Shown here: positions 26,274-35,338 of the stretch, piece by piece
Position numbering within the stretch: the stretch's first letter is position 1
Layout of the letters: every line of letters begins with the position of its first letter
DNA from: Dysgonomonas sp. 520
GTDB taxonomy: Bacteria > Bacteroidota > Bacteroidia > Bacteroidales > Dysgonomonadaceae
DNA length: 64,000 nt
NCBI RefSeq assembly: GCF_010501095.1
Contig: NZ_QVMP01000003.1
Location: forward strand, 62,001 to 126,000
Direction of reading: 5' to 3'
Position numbers and translations under genes: made by a program
Notes under the pieces: model-generated
What the model was told of the DNA's origin: nothing
Databases searched by the model: none
The model's input: only the letters and a program-made list of their open reading frames with translations

Positions 26274-27359
26274 TTATTTAACAAATCTTTGAGCTTCTGA
26301 TCCGCATTTTACTATGTAAATACCTTTTTGCAGTGTAGTAGTGTCGATTGTATTAATACCCGGTAATACGGTATCGGATAATACTTTTCTTCCCTGCATA
26401 TCGTATATTTCAATAGCAGTATTCTGATCCGACTCTATCTCGACATAATTTGTGTGGATGATTAGCTGAACATTTGGCGTGTTGTCTTTAATGCCACTTG
26501 TGATTGGTACACGAACCTGTAACTTGTCGAGGCAAAAATAGGTTGCCGTGTTTGGTCCCCACATCGGATTTGCATCAGAAGTTTCCATTGTGTAATACAG
26601 TCCGCTTATTCTGCCTAGGGGAGACAAGTCGACCCATTCCCACTTATCGTTTTGTATGAGTTTTCCATCTTTAAATTCGGCTAGCGTATGTGTAACAGAT
26701 AGTCCATTATCTTCGTAGTTCTCGTCCAAGCCATGAATTATAAGTTTAAAGTTATCTCCCTCTTTACTAAAAGGAGTTGCATATCCGTCTCCGGACAAAA
26801 TTCCGAAATAAGGCCAAGGGTGATTGTTTACATACACCCCAACAGCTTCATACATTTCTCCGTCAGTAAGAATTGTTTGCAGGCTATGTTCTCCATACGT
26901 TTCCATGAAGTGCCCCCAATATGCAACCAAATATGGGATTCCTTTTTCAACTACAACTTCTCCGTCGCCGTTTTTTAAGATGTTGCCTTCTTCATCGGTT
27001 TTAATTCCGCCTCCGGCCATACATCCCCATTGATTGGCTATCCAGCCATCGGAATTTCCGACCGCTCCATAGTTGGTAATGTCTCCACTTGTGCAATAAG
27101 TAAATCCATCCCAATAAGAACCCATTCCCATTCCGTTGATGATGTGAGAAAAGGCAAACGAATTGAACTCGATAAAAGGATAGTTTTCGTCGTCGTAAGT
27201 TCCTGTCCATTGCCCTTTTTGAGGGTCGATGGCAAATTCTGTTGGATTCAAAGTTTTTGACAAGTCCAGTGTGATAATATCACCCGGATCGGCTGCAAAT
27301 GATATATTGCTTATAACAAGTGCAATGCAAACAAATAAAGAGTAAAATCTTTTTTTCAT
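26274..27359 (-). CDS. DUF4465-like secreted protein with T9SS tail, B12 operon
   Basis: Last gene of the B12 uptake operon, 361 residues. Signal peptide MKKRFYSLFVCIALVISNISFA. The body (FNSFAFSHIINGMGMGSYWDGFTYC split around 65-90, NYGAVGNSDGWIANQWGCMAGG, then GLYYTMETSDANPMWGPNTA) resembles DUF4465 proteins, which commonly accompany BtuB-type receptors in Bacteroidetes. The last 70 residues are a type A T9SS sorting domain (IEIYDMQGRKVLSDTVLPG, LQKGIYIVKCGSEAQRFVK). It is presumably exported to the surface and binds or hands over corrinoid. That function is inferred from the operon. It starts 4 bp after the previous stop. Confidence 0.8.
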   Translation of the reverse strand: MKKRFYSLFVCIALVISNISFAADPGDIITLDLSKTLNPTEFAIDPQKGQWTGTYDDENYPFIEFNSFAFSHIINGMGMGSYWDGFTYCTSGDITNYGAVGNSDGWIANQWGCMAGGGIKTDEEGNILKNGDGEVVVEKGIPYLVAYWGHFMETYGEHSLQTILTDGEMYEAVGVYVNNHPWPYFGILSGDGYATPFSKEGDNFKLIIHGLDENYEDNGLSVTHTLAEFKDGKLIQNDKWEWVDLSPLGRISGLYYTMETSDANPMWGPNTATYFCLDKLQVRVPITSGIKDNTPNVQLIIHTNYVEIESDQNTAIEIYDMQGRKVLSDTVLPGINTIDTTTLQKGIYIVKCGSEAQRFVK

Positions 27360-27363
27360 GAGT

Positions 27364-28545
27364 TTATTGTTTTAGAAATTTTATTGTTTTGTTTTGCGAT
27401 TTCATAATGTGAATTCCCTGAGATAGATGTGAGCAGCTTATATTGTTTGTTCCGCTTTCTAGCATAAAAGACATTTCCTTGTTGCCATGCAGGCTATATA
27501 TATTTATAGTTTGCTGCATATCGGAGATGATAGCCAGATTGTCTGTGACAGGGTTTTTGAGCAATTGGAAACTTTGTTGACTGTCGTTATCTATGGAAGT
27601 AACAATATTAACGTGCAGATCTTCGGCTCCCGATATTTCGGTGGAAGTTTCACCTAACCAACCGCAATATTGATTTACGCCTGTATAAACTTTCACAAAA
27701 TGGATGGAGGGAAGATTTACCGGATTTCCGGAAGCGTCTACCGCCCATTCGATATTGAAACCCGAGCGCTCGTCTGCATTGGGAAAATTGTCTGCATATC
27801 CCCAATCGTAAGCATACTGCACATAGTATGAGCCATTTCCGCTTTCGTCCACATAATTGTCGGCAAGTTTAGTCCCTTCAAATGTGAGCGATTCGCCTTC
27901 TGTCCATTGAGGGTAATAAGACTGTTGGTGAAACGTATTGCGGTATACATAACCATTATCTCCTTGATTGCTTTCCCATTTTATATAGGTTATATCGTTT
28001 ATGTAAGGGCTGCCGGGCATGGGTTCTTTCACTTTGTTTTCGTCGGGTTTGTGATATGTAAGCCGGTAGTTTTTAATGGTTTCCGGTTTGTTGTATTCAC
28101 TTCCTGCCAATTCGTACCATTCATCGTCCGGCAGTCCATTGCCGTTGGCATCATAAGACACCATTACGATGCCCGGTTCGCAATTGCCTCCGAAGCGTGT
28201 CTTTTCCTCGTTCGGATTTGTAGCAGAGGCAAAGGCATTTCCCCAGATTTTGAAATCATACTCTCCCTTTACATTTGCAACCGGATGATCGAATCCGAAG
28301 ATAACATAGCCGCCATAGGCCCCAAGAGAGATAGGAACTTTGTTTTCATTTTTGATGCACTCTTCCGCTTTGCGAATCATGTCTGTTTTTGTATCACCTT
28401 CTTCATATTCGGGCAGTTTATTTACAAATTGTCCCGGTGCAGGCGCAAAGTCATACACTTTTTCGATATAAGGGTTTTTTTGAGCCATGATGCTTGCAGA
28501 AGAAGCAAAACAAGATAGAATAACGATTAAATTTTTTATTTCCAT
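27364..28545 (-). CDS. Secreted surface protein of B12 locus, T9SS tail
   Basis: 393 residues with signal peptide ending at SASIMA. The main domain (YIEKVYDFAPAPGQFVNKLP, ISLGAYGGYVIFGFDHPV, YDANGNGLPDDEWYELAGSE) is typical of so-called cell-surface proteins found next to BtuB/BtuG genes. NGNGLPDDEWYE looks like a calcium-binding loop. The C-terminal 70 residues (NPVTDNLAIISDMQQTINIY, HLSQGIHIMKSQNKTIKFLK) form a type A T9SS sorting domain. It overlaps the btuG-like gene by 10 bp, which implies coupled translation. I do not recognise a precise biochemical role. A surface cobamide-binding or accessory function is inferred from context. Confidence 0.78.
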   Translation of the reverse strand: MEIKNLIVILSCFASSASIMAQKNPYIEKVYDFAPAPGQFVNKLPEYEEGDTKTDMIRKAEECIKNENKVPISLGAYGGYVIFGFDHPVANVKGEYDFKIWGNAFASATNPNEEKTRFGGNCEPGIVMVSYDANGNGLPDDEWYELAGSEYNKPETIKNYRLTYHKPDENKVKEPMPGSPYINDITYIKWESNQGDNGYVYRNTFHQQSYYPQWTEGESLTFEGTKLADNYVDESGNGSYYVQYAYDWGYADNFPNADERSGFNIEWAVDASGNPVNLPSIHFVKVYTGVNQYCGWLGETSTEISGAEDLHVNIVTSIDNDSQQSFQLLKNPVTDNLAIISDMQQTINIYSLHGNKEMSFMLESGTNNISCSHLSQGIHIMKSQNKTIKFLKQ

Positions 28546-29705
28546 ATATTCAAATTTTTAGTGGTTTCTTTCAATTTGCCGAGAAAAACAATATGTGCCG
28601 GAATATCACCCGTTCTGACATTCCATTTTTGGTTCCCGTCTTTATCAAAGCAGTATAAAGTTCCGGACGATACATAGTTCTTTGCATCGGTTACGTAAAT
28701 ATCCTTGGTAATAGGATTAACGGTAATCCCGTAAGGCTGCTTAATGTTTTGTTCTGTTCCGTCGGTAATGAAATTGTTGGTAACCATTTCCTTTTTTGCA
28801 ACATTCACGATGCAGTAAGAAATTTCATTGGTCATGGAAATATAGCTCCATTCGGAACTGTAAGCATAGAGCGAGTCTCCATCCAGATGAAAATTGGAAA
28901 CAGAAATACCTAACGTATCGGCAACAGCATCAGTCTTTGTGTTGATACAAAACAGGTTGGAAGGGTTGTTGTAATAATCGCCTCGTGAACTTACCCAAAG
29001 GTTGCCGTGACTGTCTGCCCGCAAGCGATGCAAGTTTATGCCCACTTCAATTTGTTTGGTTTCGCTAAAGGTTTTGATATCGATAACGGAAACTGTATTT
29101 TCGTAATTGGGGAACATATATCCGCCCGAATTGGCTACATAAATCTTATTACCAACAATTTCCAGTTCGTCGGGTTGAAATCCGACCAAACAACGGTCTA
29201 TGACTTCCAACGTAGCCGTATCAATTTTTGCTACATAACCCCGTTGCGTGTAATAGGGGTCTAGTTCTACAGGTCCGGCATAGGAAGTTGCATACGCATA
29301 TCCCTCATGGAAACGAATATAACGGCAGTTGGCTATCTCAATCTGCCCGATGCGTTTAGCATTTGAAGCGTCCATTACTTCTATTTTGTTTGAGCAATTG
29401 ATAACTGCATAGAGCCTGTCTCCATAGATTTGTAAATCGTTGCCCACATCGCCCATCTCTTTTACTACCGTAGGGTTAGCTGAGGCAAAAATATTACGGC
29501 TGTAAGTCCCGGTTTCGTAATCGTAATAATCGAGCGTGGATTTATTACTGCCCATATTGCCTTCGTTGAGCAGATAGAAACCCTGAATGGAAGTATATTC
29601 CGGTAAGGAAGGTCTGATTATTTCCGGTTCAAAAATATCGTCATCTTTGCGGCAAGAAAAGCAGATAAAAGTGAGTGTAAGCAAAAAAGGTATTATCTTT
29701 CTCAT
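28536..29705 (-). CDS. btuG: BtuG-like surface lipoprotein (YncE/DUF5074 beta-propeller)
   Basis: Predicted high-affinity vitamin B12-binding surface lipoprotein that caps BtuB. 389 residues. Lipobox CFSC with acceptor Cys18, followed by RKDDD, an acidic surface-export signal. The rest is a seven-bladed propeller with repeating blades such as GDVGNDLQIYGDRLYAVINC, SNKIEVMDASNAKRIGQIEI, DELEIVGNKIYVANSGGYMF and GITVNPITKDIYVTDAKNYV. It overlaps the btuB stop by 4 bp (ATGA), the usual arrangement for a transporter and lid pair. The assignment to BtuG rests on the propeller type, signal and operon. Residues contacting B12 were not checked. Confidence 0.85.
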   Translation of the reverse strand: MRKIIPFLLTLTFICFSCRKDDDIFEPEIIRPSLPEYTSIQGFYLLNEGNMGSNKSTLDYYDYETGTYSRNIFASANPTVVKEMGDVGNDLQIYGDRLYAVINCSNKIEVMDASNAKRIGQIEIANCRYIRFHEGYAYATSYAGPVELDPYYTQRGYVAKIDTATLEVIDRCLVGFQPDELEIVGNKIYVANSGGYMFPNYENTVSVIDIKTFSETKQIEVGINLHRLRADSHGNLWVSSRGDYYNNPSNLFCINTKTDAVADTLGISVSNFHLDGDSLYAYSSEWSYISMTNEISYCIVNVAKKEMVTNNFITDGTEQNIKQPYGITVNPITKDIYVTDAKNYVSSGTLYCFDKDGNQKWNVRTGDIPAHIVFLGKLKETTKNLNIWK

Positions 29706-31747
29706 ATTTCTAATTTCAATGAAAGTTTATAATTGCGTCCCGGCATGGGATAATTGATTACTACGTCATATTGTTGGTCGAAGAGATTGTTGACTTCTGC
29801 TGAAAGTTTCAGTCGTGTGCTTTTTATCCGGAATTCTTTTCCCAAACCCAAATCATGTGTGTACCACGGTTGGTGGTAGTTTGCCCGTTTATTGTCCGAA
29901 TTGTCATACCTTTCCCCAACATAAATGAAGCTATAGTTGAAGCTCCATGTTTTATAAGTTGCATTCATAAAAGCCGAAGCACTATGCCAAGGGATGTAGG
30001 GTATCTGTCCGCCGTAGGTTACTTCTCCCGGTTCGGAAAAATCGCGTGCTTTCTGATAAGTATAAGCTACGTTTGTATTAACCTGAATCCCAAAGGGGAA
30101 CAGCCATTCCGCTTTGGCGGAGACATCAATACCCAATATTTCTACAAAGCCTATATTATAGGTCTGTGCCCGGAACAAGGCACTTCCTTTCGGGTTACAG
30201 ACAATCTTGTTCTTCACCTTGATAAAATAGCTGTCCGTTTGCAAACCGATGCTTTTCAGTATCTTACGGGGAAAAGTTTTTATGTATTGGAATCCAGCAT
30301 TATATTGGGTCGTATACTCCGGTTTCAAGGCTATATTGCCTACTTCGGTATAATACAGATCGTTGAAAGTAGGCATTCGGAAGATGCGTTTATAGAAAGC
30401 CCGGATATTGAAATCGTGGCTCTCGAAAGGCTGATAGGAAAGGAAAATGGCAGGAGTCAGTTCTTGTTTGTTGTCGGGAGTTCCTGTCTCTACATTAGGA
30501 AGCGATTGCCCTTCCTCGAAGTTGTGTTGTATACGTGTAACTTTATCGAAGACAAAAGTTCCTAACAGGCTGGCTTGCCCTTTCAGGCGATTCCAATCGA
30601 AGGCAGTTGCCAAAGCGGCTAACACGGTATGGCGTTTTGGATGAACAAAATCCCGCAAATCGGCATCCAACATGTTCCATTGATAATCTATGGCAAGAGA
30701 AGCATCCCACCAAGAAGTAATCCTGTATTTATTGACGGCTGAGAGGTAAACATCTTGCTGTTTGTATTCGTTGTTGATAAGCATCAGGGTGGTATCGGGG
30801 TTCAGATAGCGCAGGTAGTCGTGTCCGTATTTGGCATTTACCTGAAATTCATAGCGGTCGGTAATCTGCTCCTGAAAACTTCCTTGAACAAAGAAATTTC
30901 TGTCCCATTGACGTTGCGAAAACTTCCAGATGTTATTCACTATTGCACCCGGAATACCACGTTCCGAATCGTAATAGTAGGCTTTGACATTCCATTTGCC
31001 GTTTCTGTCAGTAAAACCATTTAGTCCGGCCTCTAATCGGAATGCTTCAATATCTCCGTTTTGACGAACAGCTGTGGTATCCCAAGCAACAAGTCCGTCC
31101 AACACTTTCCTGTAACGGAATTTGTATTTTCCCGAAGAATTCAGGTATTCGGCATGAAAAGAGGTGCTGATTTTATCGGTTATTTTTTGTTCCCAAAGGA
31201 TAGAAGGGTTTGCCAGATCGAAAGAGCCCGTTTTGAATGAGGCTTTCAGGTTTGTCTTTTTACGTCCCTCAAAGCGGGGACGGCGACTACGGATATAGAT
31301 ACTTCCGGCAGAGGCATAATCTTTTGCCGATTGGAAAATGTCGCTCTTCTGTCCGTTATAAAGAGATATCTCTTCTACGTTTTCCATGGAAAATTTTCCG
31401 AGGTCAACCTGTCCATTCTGGGCATTGACAACCTGAATGCCGTCGTAAAAGACAGCCGTATGATTGGTCCCCATGCTGCGAATGTCAACAGTTTTAAGAC
31501 CACCGATTCCACCATAATCTTTCAGCTGGATACCCGAAAAATAACGGATGGCATCGGCTACCGAAAAGGTATTCAGGTTTTCAAGCTCTTTGCCCGATAA
31601 TTTTTGAGAAGGAATAACTTCCTTGTATTTATTACCTACAACAACAACCTCATTAAGATGTTGCAAGCTATCCAGTTTGTTCTGCGACAGAGAAATCAGA
31701 CAGAAAGGAAGAAACAAAATAGTACAAAATGCTCTGCTTAAAAACAT
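29702..31747 (-). CDS. btuB: BtuB-like TonB-dependent vitamin B12 receptor
   Basis: Outer-membrane TonB-dependent receptor of 681 residues, the size of BtuB and far shorter than SusC. Signal peptide MFLSRAFCTILFLPFCLISL, TonB box HLNEVVVVG, plug at about 45-160 (VADAIRYFSGIQLKDYGGIG, VDIRSMGTNHTAVFYDGIQV), then a 22-strand barrel with a C-terminal strand NYKLSLKLEI. It lacks the N-terminal regulatory-like domain of SusC. Substrate is assigned as cobalamin or other cobamides because a cobalamin riboswitch lies in its leader and a BtuG-like gene follows with ATGA overlap. The operon continues with two T9SS cargo genes. Confidence 0.92.
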   Translation of the reverse strand: MFLSRAFCTILFLPFCLISLSQNKLDSLQHLNEVVVVGNKYKEVIPSQKLSGKELENLNTFSVADAIRYFSGIQLKDYGGIGGLKTVDIRSMGTNHTAVFYDGIQVVNAQNGQVDLGKFSMENVEEISLYNGQKSDIFQSAKDYASAGSIYIRSRRPRFEGRKKTNLKASFKTGSFDLANPSILWEQKITDKISTSFHAEYLNSSGKYKFRYRKVLDGLVAWDTTAVRQNGDIEAFRLEAGLNGFTDRNGKWNVKAYYYDSERGIPGAIVNNIWKFSQRQWDRNFFVQGSFQEQITDRYEFQVNAKYGHDYLRYLNPDTTLMLINNEYKQQDVYLSAVNKYRITSWWDASLAIDYQWNMLDADLRDFVHPKRHTVLAALATAFDWNRLKGQASLLGTFVFDKVTRIQHNFEEGQSLPNVETGTPDNKQELTPAIFLSYQPFESHDFNIRAFYKRIFRMPTFNDLYYTEVGNIALKPEYTTQYNAGFQYIKTFPRKILKSIGLQTDSYFIKVKNKIVCNPKGSALFRAQTYNIGFVEILGIDVSAKAEWLFPFGIQVNTNVAYTYQKARDFSEPGEVTYGGQIPYIPWHSASAFMNATYKTWSFNYSFIYVGERYDNSDNKRANYHQPWYTHDLGLGKEFRIKSTRLKLSAEVNNLFDQQYDVVINYPMPGRNYKLSLKLEI

Positions 31748-31955
31748 AATAAGCTGTTTAAATTTTTTACAATCAAACAGCTTTCGTCACGAATCATAGA
31801 ATGTAACTTACACCTCACGCACAACAATTTGCGTAAAGATGAAAGCTATTCTAAAATAATGTTGGGATAAACTTTGCAGGAACAACTACCGAAAAATGAT
31901 TAAACCTGCCATGTTTGTCTCAAGCTCTATTCCACGAAAGCTCTATAACTTACTA

Positions 31956-32128
31956 TTTTGGCAGGTCTTCTGACTTGTTCCATCTTACACGACCTTCCCG
32001 GATATAAAAAACCAGTGGTATAAGTATTGTATAAGACTGTTAAGAACTTACAGCAGCGGGTCTGTTCAGGATTTTCACCTGATTCCCTTTTCAATAATGC
32101 TTTAAGAAATAAAACATCATCACCAAAA
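31956..32128 (-). ncRNA. Cobalamin riboswitch
   Basis: On the minus strand the conserved core GGGAATCAGGTGAAAATCC is followed by CCCGCTGCTGTAA (32049-32088) and, at the 3' side, the B12-box-like AGTCAGAAGACCTGCC (31960-31975). The ends TTTTGG (32123-32128) and CCAAAA (31956-31961) form P1. It lies about 210 bp ahead of btuB. Seven bases of the B12-box end (ACCTGCC) can pair instead with GGCAGGT at 31904-31910 in the leader, a possible switching helix. It should lower operon expression when cobalamin is present. Confidence 0.9.
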
Positions 32129-32134
32129 CGTTTG

Positions 32135-32164
32135 CAAAATTAGTAAACTTTGTATTATTACAAA
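32135..32164 (-). promoter_or_regulatory. Promoter of the B12 operon
   Basis: On the minus strand TTTG (32161-32164), an 18-bp spacer, then TAATTTTG (32135-32142), matching the Bacteroidetes -33/-7 pattern. The expected start falls at about 32128, exactly where the riboswitch P1 begins. Confidence 0.65.
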
Positions 32165-32201
32165 ACAATACATCAAAAAAGAATTACAATATTCCTTTTT
32201 C

Positions 32202-32816
32202 TTAGTCGCACAGTTTATCGGTGAAAAGCACACCTTGCAGATGATCAAATTCGTGCTGGAAAATGATTCCTGTAAAATTATCTTTTCGACTGTATCCTTC
32301 GAGCCGTTCCTTTATCAACTCGCCTTTTTCATTCCTGTATTCAACATCTACCCAAGTCCAGCGTTTACTGTTTCCGCTAAAATCGGGTATCGACAGGCAG
32401 CCGTCATCCTCAAAGCATATCATTTCTTTCGAATGTCCTGTTATTTTAGGATTGATAGCGACTTGAACCGGATAGTCCGGCTTATCCAGCCTGACGAAAA
32501 GAAACAGGTTTACGTTCACCCCAACTTGCGGGGCGGCAATTCCAACACCCATTTCTTCATCCAGAGTGCGGGTTAGCCGTTGGATGAAATATTGAAGGTC
32601 TGGATTGTCCTTGATCTCTTCGTTCCGAATATTTTTGCTTTTCTTTCTGAGAGTTTTCAAGTCTTGCTCGTCGGTAACCAGAAGCACCCTCATTGGCTGG
32701 TTGATATCACCCTCCTTCACCAGTTTTATTTCTTTTTGTGTCATACCCTTATTTATTTGACATGAATGTAATATACATAACATTATACAGATGCAAAAAG
32801 CAGCCAAATTTTTCAT
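32202..32816 (-). CDS. def: Peptide deformylase with lipoprotein signal
   Basis: Metal-dependent removal of the N-formyl group from nascent proteins. 204 residues. All three deformylase motifs are present: GVGIAAPQVG at about 91-100, DGCLSIP (the usual EGCLS with Asp for Glu) and QHEFDHLQG with the metal-binding His pair. The odd part is the N-terminus: MKNLAAFCICIMLCILHSC is a good type II signal with lipobox LHSC and acceptor Cys19. The enzyme would then be a periplasmic or outer-membrane lipoprotein, where formyl-peptides are not expected from translation. An alternative start at Met25 (MTQKEIKL) would remove the signal and give a normal-length cytosolic enzyme. Monocistronic, upstream of the B12 promoter. 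Confidence 0.9.
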   Translation of the reverse strand: MKNLAAFCICIMLCILHSCQINKGMTQKEIKLVKEGDINQPMRVLLVTDEQDLKTLRKKSKNIRNEEIKDNPDLQYFIQRLTRTLDEEMGVGIAAPQVGVNVNLFLFVRLDKPDYPVQVAINPKITGHSKEMICFEDDGCLSIPDFSGNSKRWTWVDVEYRNEKGELIKERLEGYSRKDNFTGIIFQHEFDHLQGVLFTDKLCD

Positions 32817-32917
32817 TTTTATCTGTTTTTAACTACAAATTTAGAATAAATACGGGCTATTTTACAAAAGAATTAACACTAAACTACAGTTTATTCGAAC
32901 AGATTAAGATTCTTTCT

Positions 32918-32925
32918 TATCTTTG
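32918..32925 (+). promoter_or_regulatory. -7 element for purD
   Basis: TATCTTTG matches TAnnTTTG, 32 bp before the purD start. No good TTTG is found at the right distance upstream. Confidence 0.4.
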
Positions 32926-32956
32926 CAAATAATAGAATAAACAGTTACATAAATAT

Positions 32957-34228
32957 ATGAATATCTTATTACTCGGTAGCGGAGGGCGTGAGCATGCCCT
33001 TGCGTGGAAAATGAAACAAAGCGAAAAATTAGGAAACCTTTATGTTGCTCCGGGAAATGCGGGCACAAACCTTATAGCAAAAAATGTGGATATAAAGGTG
33101 ACTGATTTTCAGGCCATAAAAAACTTTGTTTTGGATAATGAGATCAATATGATTGTTGTAGGCCCCGAAGATCCGCTTGTTGAAGGTGTGTATGATTTCT
33201 TCAAACAAGATGCCGATACGAGCCATATTCCCGTTATCGGTCCGTCCAAATTGGGCGCTCAATTGGAGGGTAGCAAGGACTTTGCAAAGCGGTTTATGCA
33301 AAAACACAATATCCCCACTGCACGGTACGCTAGTTTTACCTTAGATAATGTGGACGAAGGATATGCTTTTCTCGAGTCTCTTAAATCGCCTTATGTGCTG
33401 AAGGCCGATGGCTTGGCAGCCGGAAAGGGTGTTTTGATTATTGAGGATCTGGAAGAAGCAAAAAGAGAATTGAAAGCTATGCTTAGTGGCATGTTCGGGA
33501 AATCGAGCAAGACGGTGGTTATAGAAGAATTTTTGTCGGGGATAGAATGTTCCGTATTTGTTCTGACAGATGGCAATTCTTACAAAATATTGCCTGTGGC
33601 GAAAGACTATAAACGTATCGGAGAAGGAGATACAGGCCTGAATACGGGTGGAATGGGTGCTGTTTCGCCGGTTTCTTTTGCCGATGGCGAATTTATGCGA
33701 AAAGTTGAGGAAAGGATTGTTGTTCCAACGGTTGACGGGCTGAAGAAAGATGGGATCGACTATAAAGGTTTTATTTTCATCGGTCTGATAAAGGTGGGCG
33801 ATGAGCCTCTTGTGATAGAGTATAATGTTCGTATGGGTGACCCTGAAACAGAAGTTGTTATGCCTCGTATAGAATCGGACTTGGTTGATCTGTTGGAAGG
33901 TGTGGCAACCGGAACATTAAACAATAAGTCTTTGAAAATAGACGATAGGTATGCCGTAACAGTAATGTTGGTGTCGGGCGGATATCCCGGTGATTATGAG
34001 AAAAATAAAGAAATAACCGGATTGAATGACGTTTCGGACAGTATAGTTTTTCATGCGGGAACAAAAGATTCGGACGGAAAAACTCTGACCAATGGCGGAC
34101 GTGTCATCGCTGTTACATCCTACGGAAAGACTAAAGATGAGGCCTTGGCTTTATCTTTTGATAATGCGGAAAAGATCGGGTTTGATAAGAAATATTTTCG
34201 TCGCGACATTGGCTTCGATTTAAAATAA
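32957..34228 (+). CDS. purD: Phosphoribosylamine-glycine ligase
   Basis: Second step of de novo purine synthesis: joins glycine to phosphoribosylamine using ATP. 423 residues, normal for PurD. N-terminal [16 protein letters not shown] and [14 protein letters not shown]-grasp domain with [41 protein letters not shown] and the metal-binding [14 protein letters not shown] membrane protein gene follows 7 bp downstream. Confidence 0.97.
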   Translation: MNILLLGSGGREHALAWKMKQSEKLGNLYVAPGNAGTNLIAKNVDIKVTDFQAIKNFVLDNEINMIVVGPEDPLVEGVYDFFKQDADTSHIPVIGPSKLGAQLEGSKDFAKRFMQKHNIPTARYASFTLDNVDEGYAFLESLKSPYVLKADGLAAGKGVLIIEDLEEAKRELKAMLSGMFGKSSKTVVIEEFLSGIECSVFVLTDGNSYKILPVAKDYKRIGEGDTGLNTGGMGAVSPVSFADGEFMRKVEERIVVPTVDGLKKDGIDYKGFIFIGLIKVGDEPLVIEYNVRMGDPETEVVMPRIESDLVDLLEGVATGTLNNKSLKIDDRYAVTVMLVSGGYPGDYEKNKEITGLNDVSDSIVFHAGTKDSDGKTLTNGGRVIAVTSYGKTKDEALALSFDNAEKIGFDKKYFRRDIGFDLK

Positions 34229-34235
34229 GGATGAT

Positions 34236-35243
34236 GTGAAAAACTCATACAAACAATACGTTGCCGAGGGCACATTTCCCATATATGTTGCCGTAATATA
34301 TTCCATAATATTGCGGGTGCGGTTCTATCTGACGTCAGTGGACGAACCCGTATCGAAGATAGAGGGAGGATACTTGTGGAACCTTCTGCAACCATATATT
34401 ACTGATAACCATTTGGCTTTGTCGTATGGTTTAAGTTTTGCCTGTGCAATTGGTATTGCTTTGATGGTTAGTCATTTGAATTCAAAATATTCAATTATCA
34501 GAAAAAGGACTCATCTGCCGTTTTCCATTACGCTATTGTTGTTGAGTTCTCATCATTTGTTGGCGGAGATTACCCCCTATCACTTTGCAGCTTTCTTCTT
34601 CCTGTTGACAACCGACAAGCTGTTTAGTAGCTATCAGTCGCCAAACTCGGCACGTATGGCTTTCGATTTTGGGTTTTATTTTGCATGTGGAAGTCTTTTT
34701 GCGCCCAATATCCTGTTGTTTTTGCCACTCTATTGGATCGGACTTTCATTTATGCGAGCCTTTTCTTTCAAGGCAATTCTGACCTCGTTGCTTGGTGTTG
34801 TTTCCATTTATTGGATTGCCCTTTTCTTCTTCCTGTCGAAAGACAATATAGAGGGCATGTATACGCCTTTTCTGACTTGGACTCAGATCGATTGGCTGGT
34901 TTTACCTTTTGTAGGGTTCAATTACCTCGATTTCGGGTTGATCCTTTTTAGCCTGGTGATTCTGGTCATAATCATAATAAACAACTACTCGGAAAGCTAC
35001 AAAGATAAAATCAGGGTTCGGGGTATTGTATCCTTCCTCAATATGATTCTGATAATGTCTATTCTGGCATATTTATTTATACCGACACAGCCACTCGTAT
35101 TTCTGTTTGTAGCCTTAGTGACGGCTTCTTTAGTGGTTTCCCACTATTTTGCCCTGATAAGTATGCGTTGGCAGATGTATTTGTTCTATCTCACTTTGGT
35201 GTCTTTTGTTTCGTATACTTTCTTCATCTTTACAGCGCACTGA
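34236..35243 (+). CDS. Polytopic membrane protein, DUF6427-like
   Basis: 335 residues with about nine to ten hydrophobic helices and no recognisable catalytic motif. The start is GTG, 7 bp after the purD stop. No in-frame ATG lies close by, and the sequence MKNSYKQYVAEGTFPIYVAV leads straight into the first membrane segment. The general pattern (TDKLFSSYQSPNSARMAFDFGFYFA, then paired helices) resembles the DUF6427 family, a Bacteroidetes group of unknown function that is sometimes mislabelled as an oxygenase. The family call is tentative. Tight spacing suggests cotranscription with purD. Confidence 0.75.
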   Translation: MKNSYKQYVAEGTFPIYVAVIYSIILRVRFYLTSVDEPVSKIEGGYLWNLLQPYITDNHLALSYGLSFACAIGIALMVSHLNSKYSIIRKRTHLPFSITLLLLSSHHLLAEITPYHFAAFFFLLTTDKLFSSYQSPNSARMAFDFGFYFACGSLFAPNILLFLPLYWIGLSFMRAFSFKAILTSLLGVVSIYWIALFFFLSKDNIEGMYTPFLTWTQIDWLVLPFVGFNYLDFGLILFSLVILVIIIINNYSESYKDKIRVRGIVSFLNMILIMSILAYLFIPTQPLVFLFVALVTASLVVSHYFALISMRWQMYLFYLTLVSFVSYTFFIFTAH

Positions 35244-35250
35244 TATATAG

Positions 35251-35270
35251 AAACGAAAATAAACGAAAGT
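35251..35270. promoter_or_regulatory. Direct-repeat operator upstream of the DeoR gene
   Basis: Tandem AAACGAAAAT and AAACGAAAGT. The 18-bp string AAACGAAAATAAACGAAA recurs exactly at 36142-36159 before aptA. Direct repeats of this kind are typical DeoR-family binding sites, so autoregulation is likely. Confidence 0.65.
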
Positions 35271-35338
35271 GTATAAATAATGCCAATCGGGCAAATATTT
35301 AATAACAAAATACTCTTTTTATATTCAACAAAACGGAT

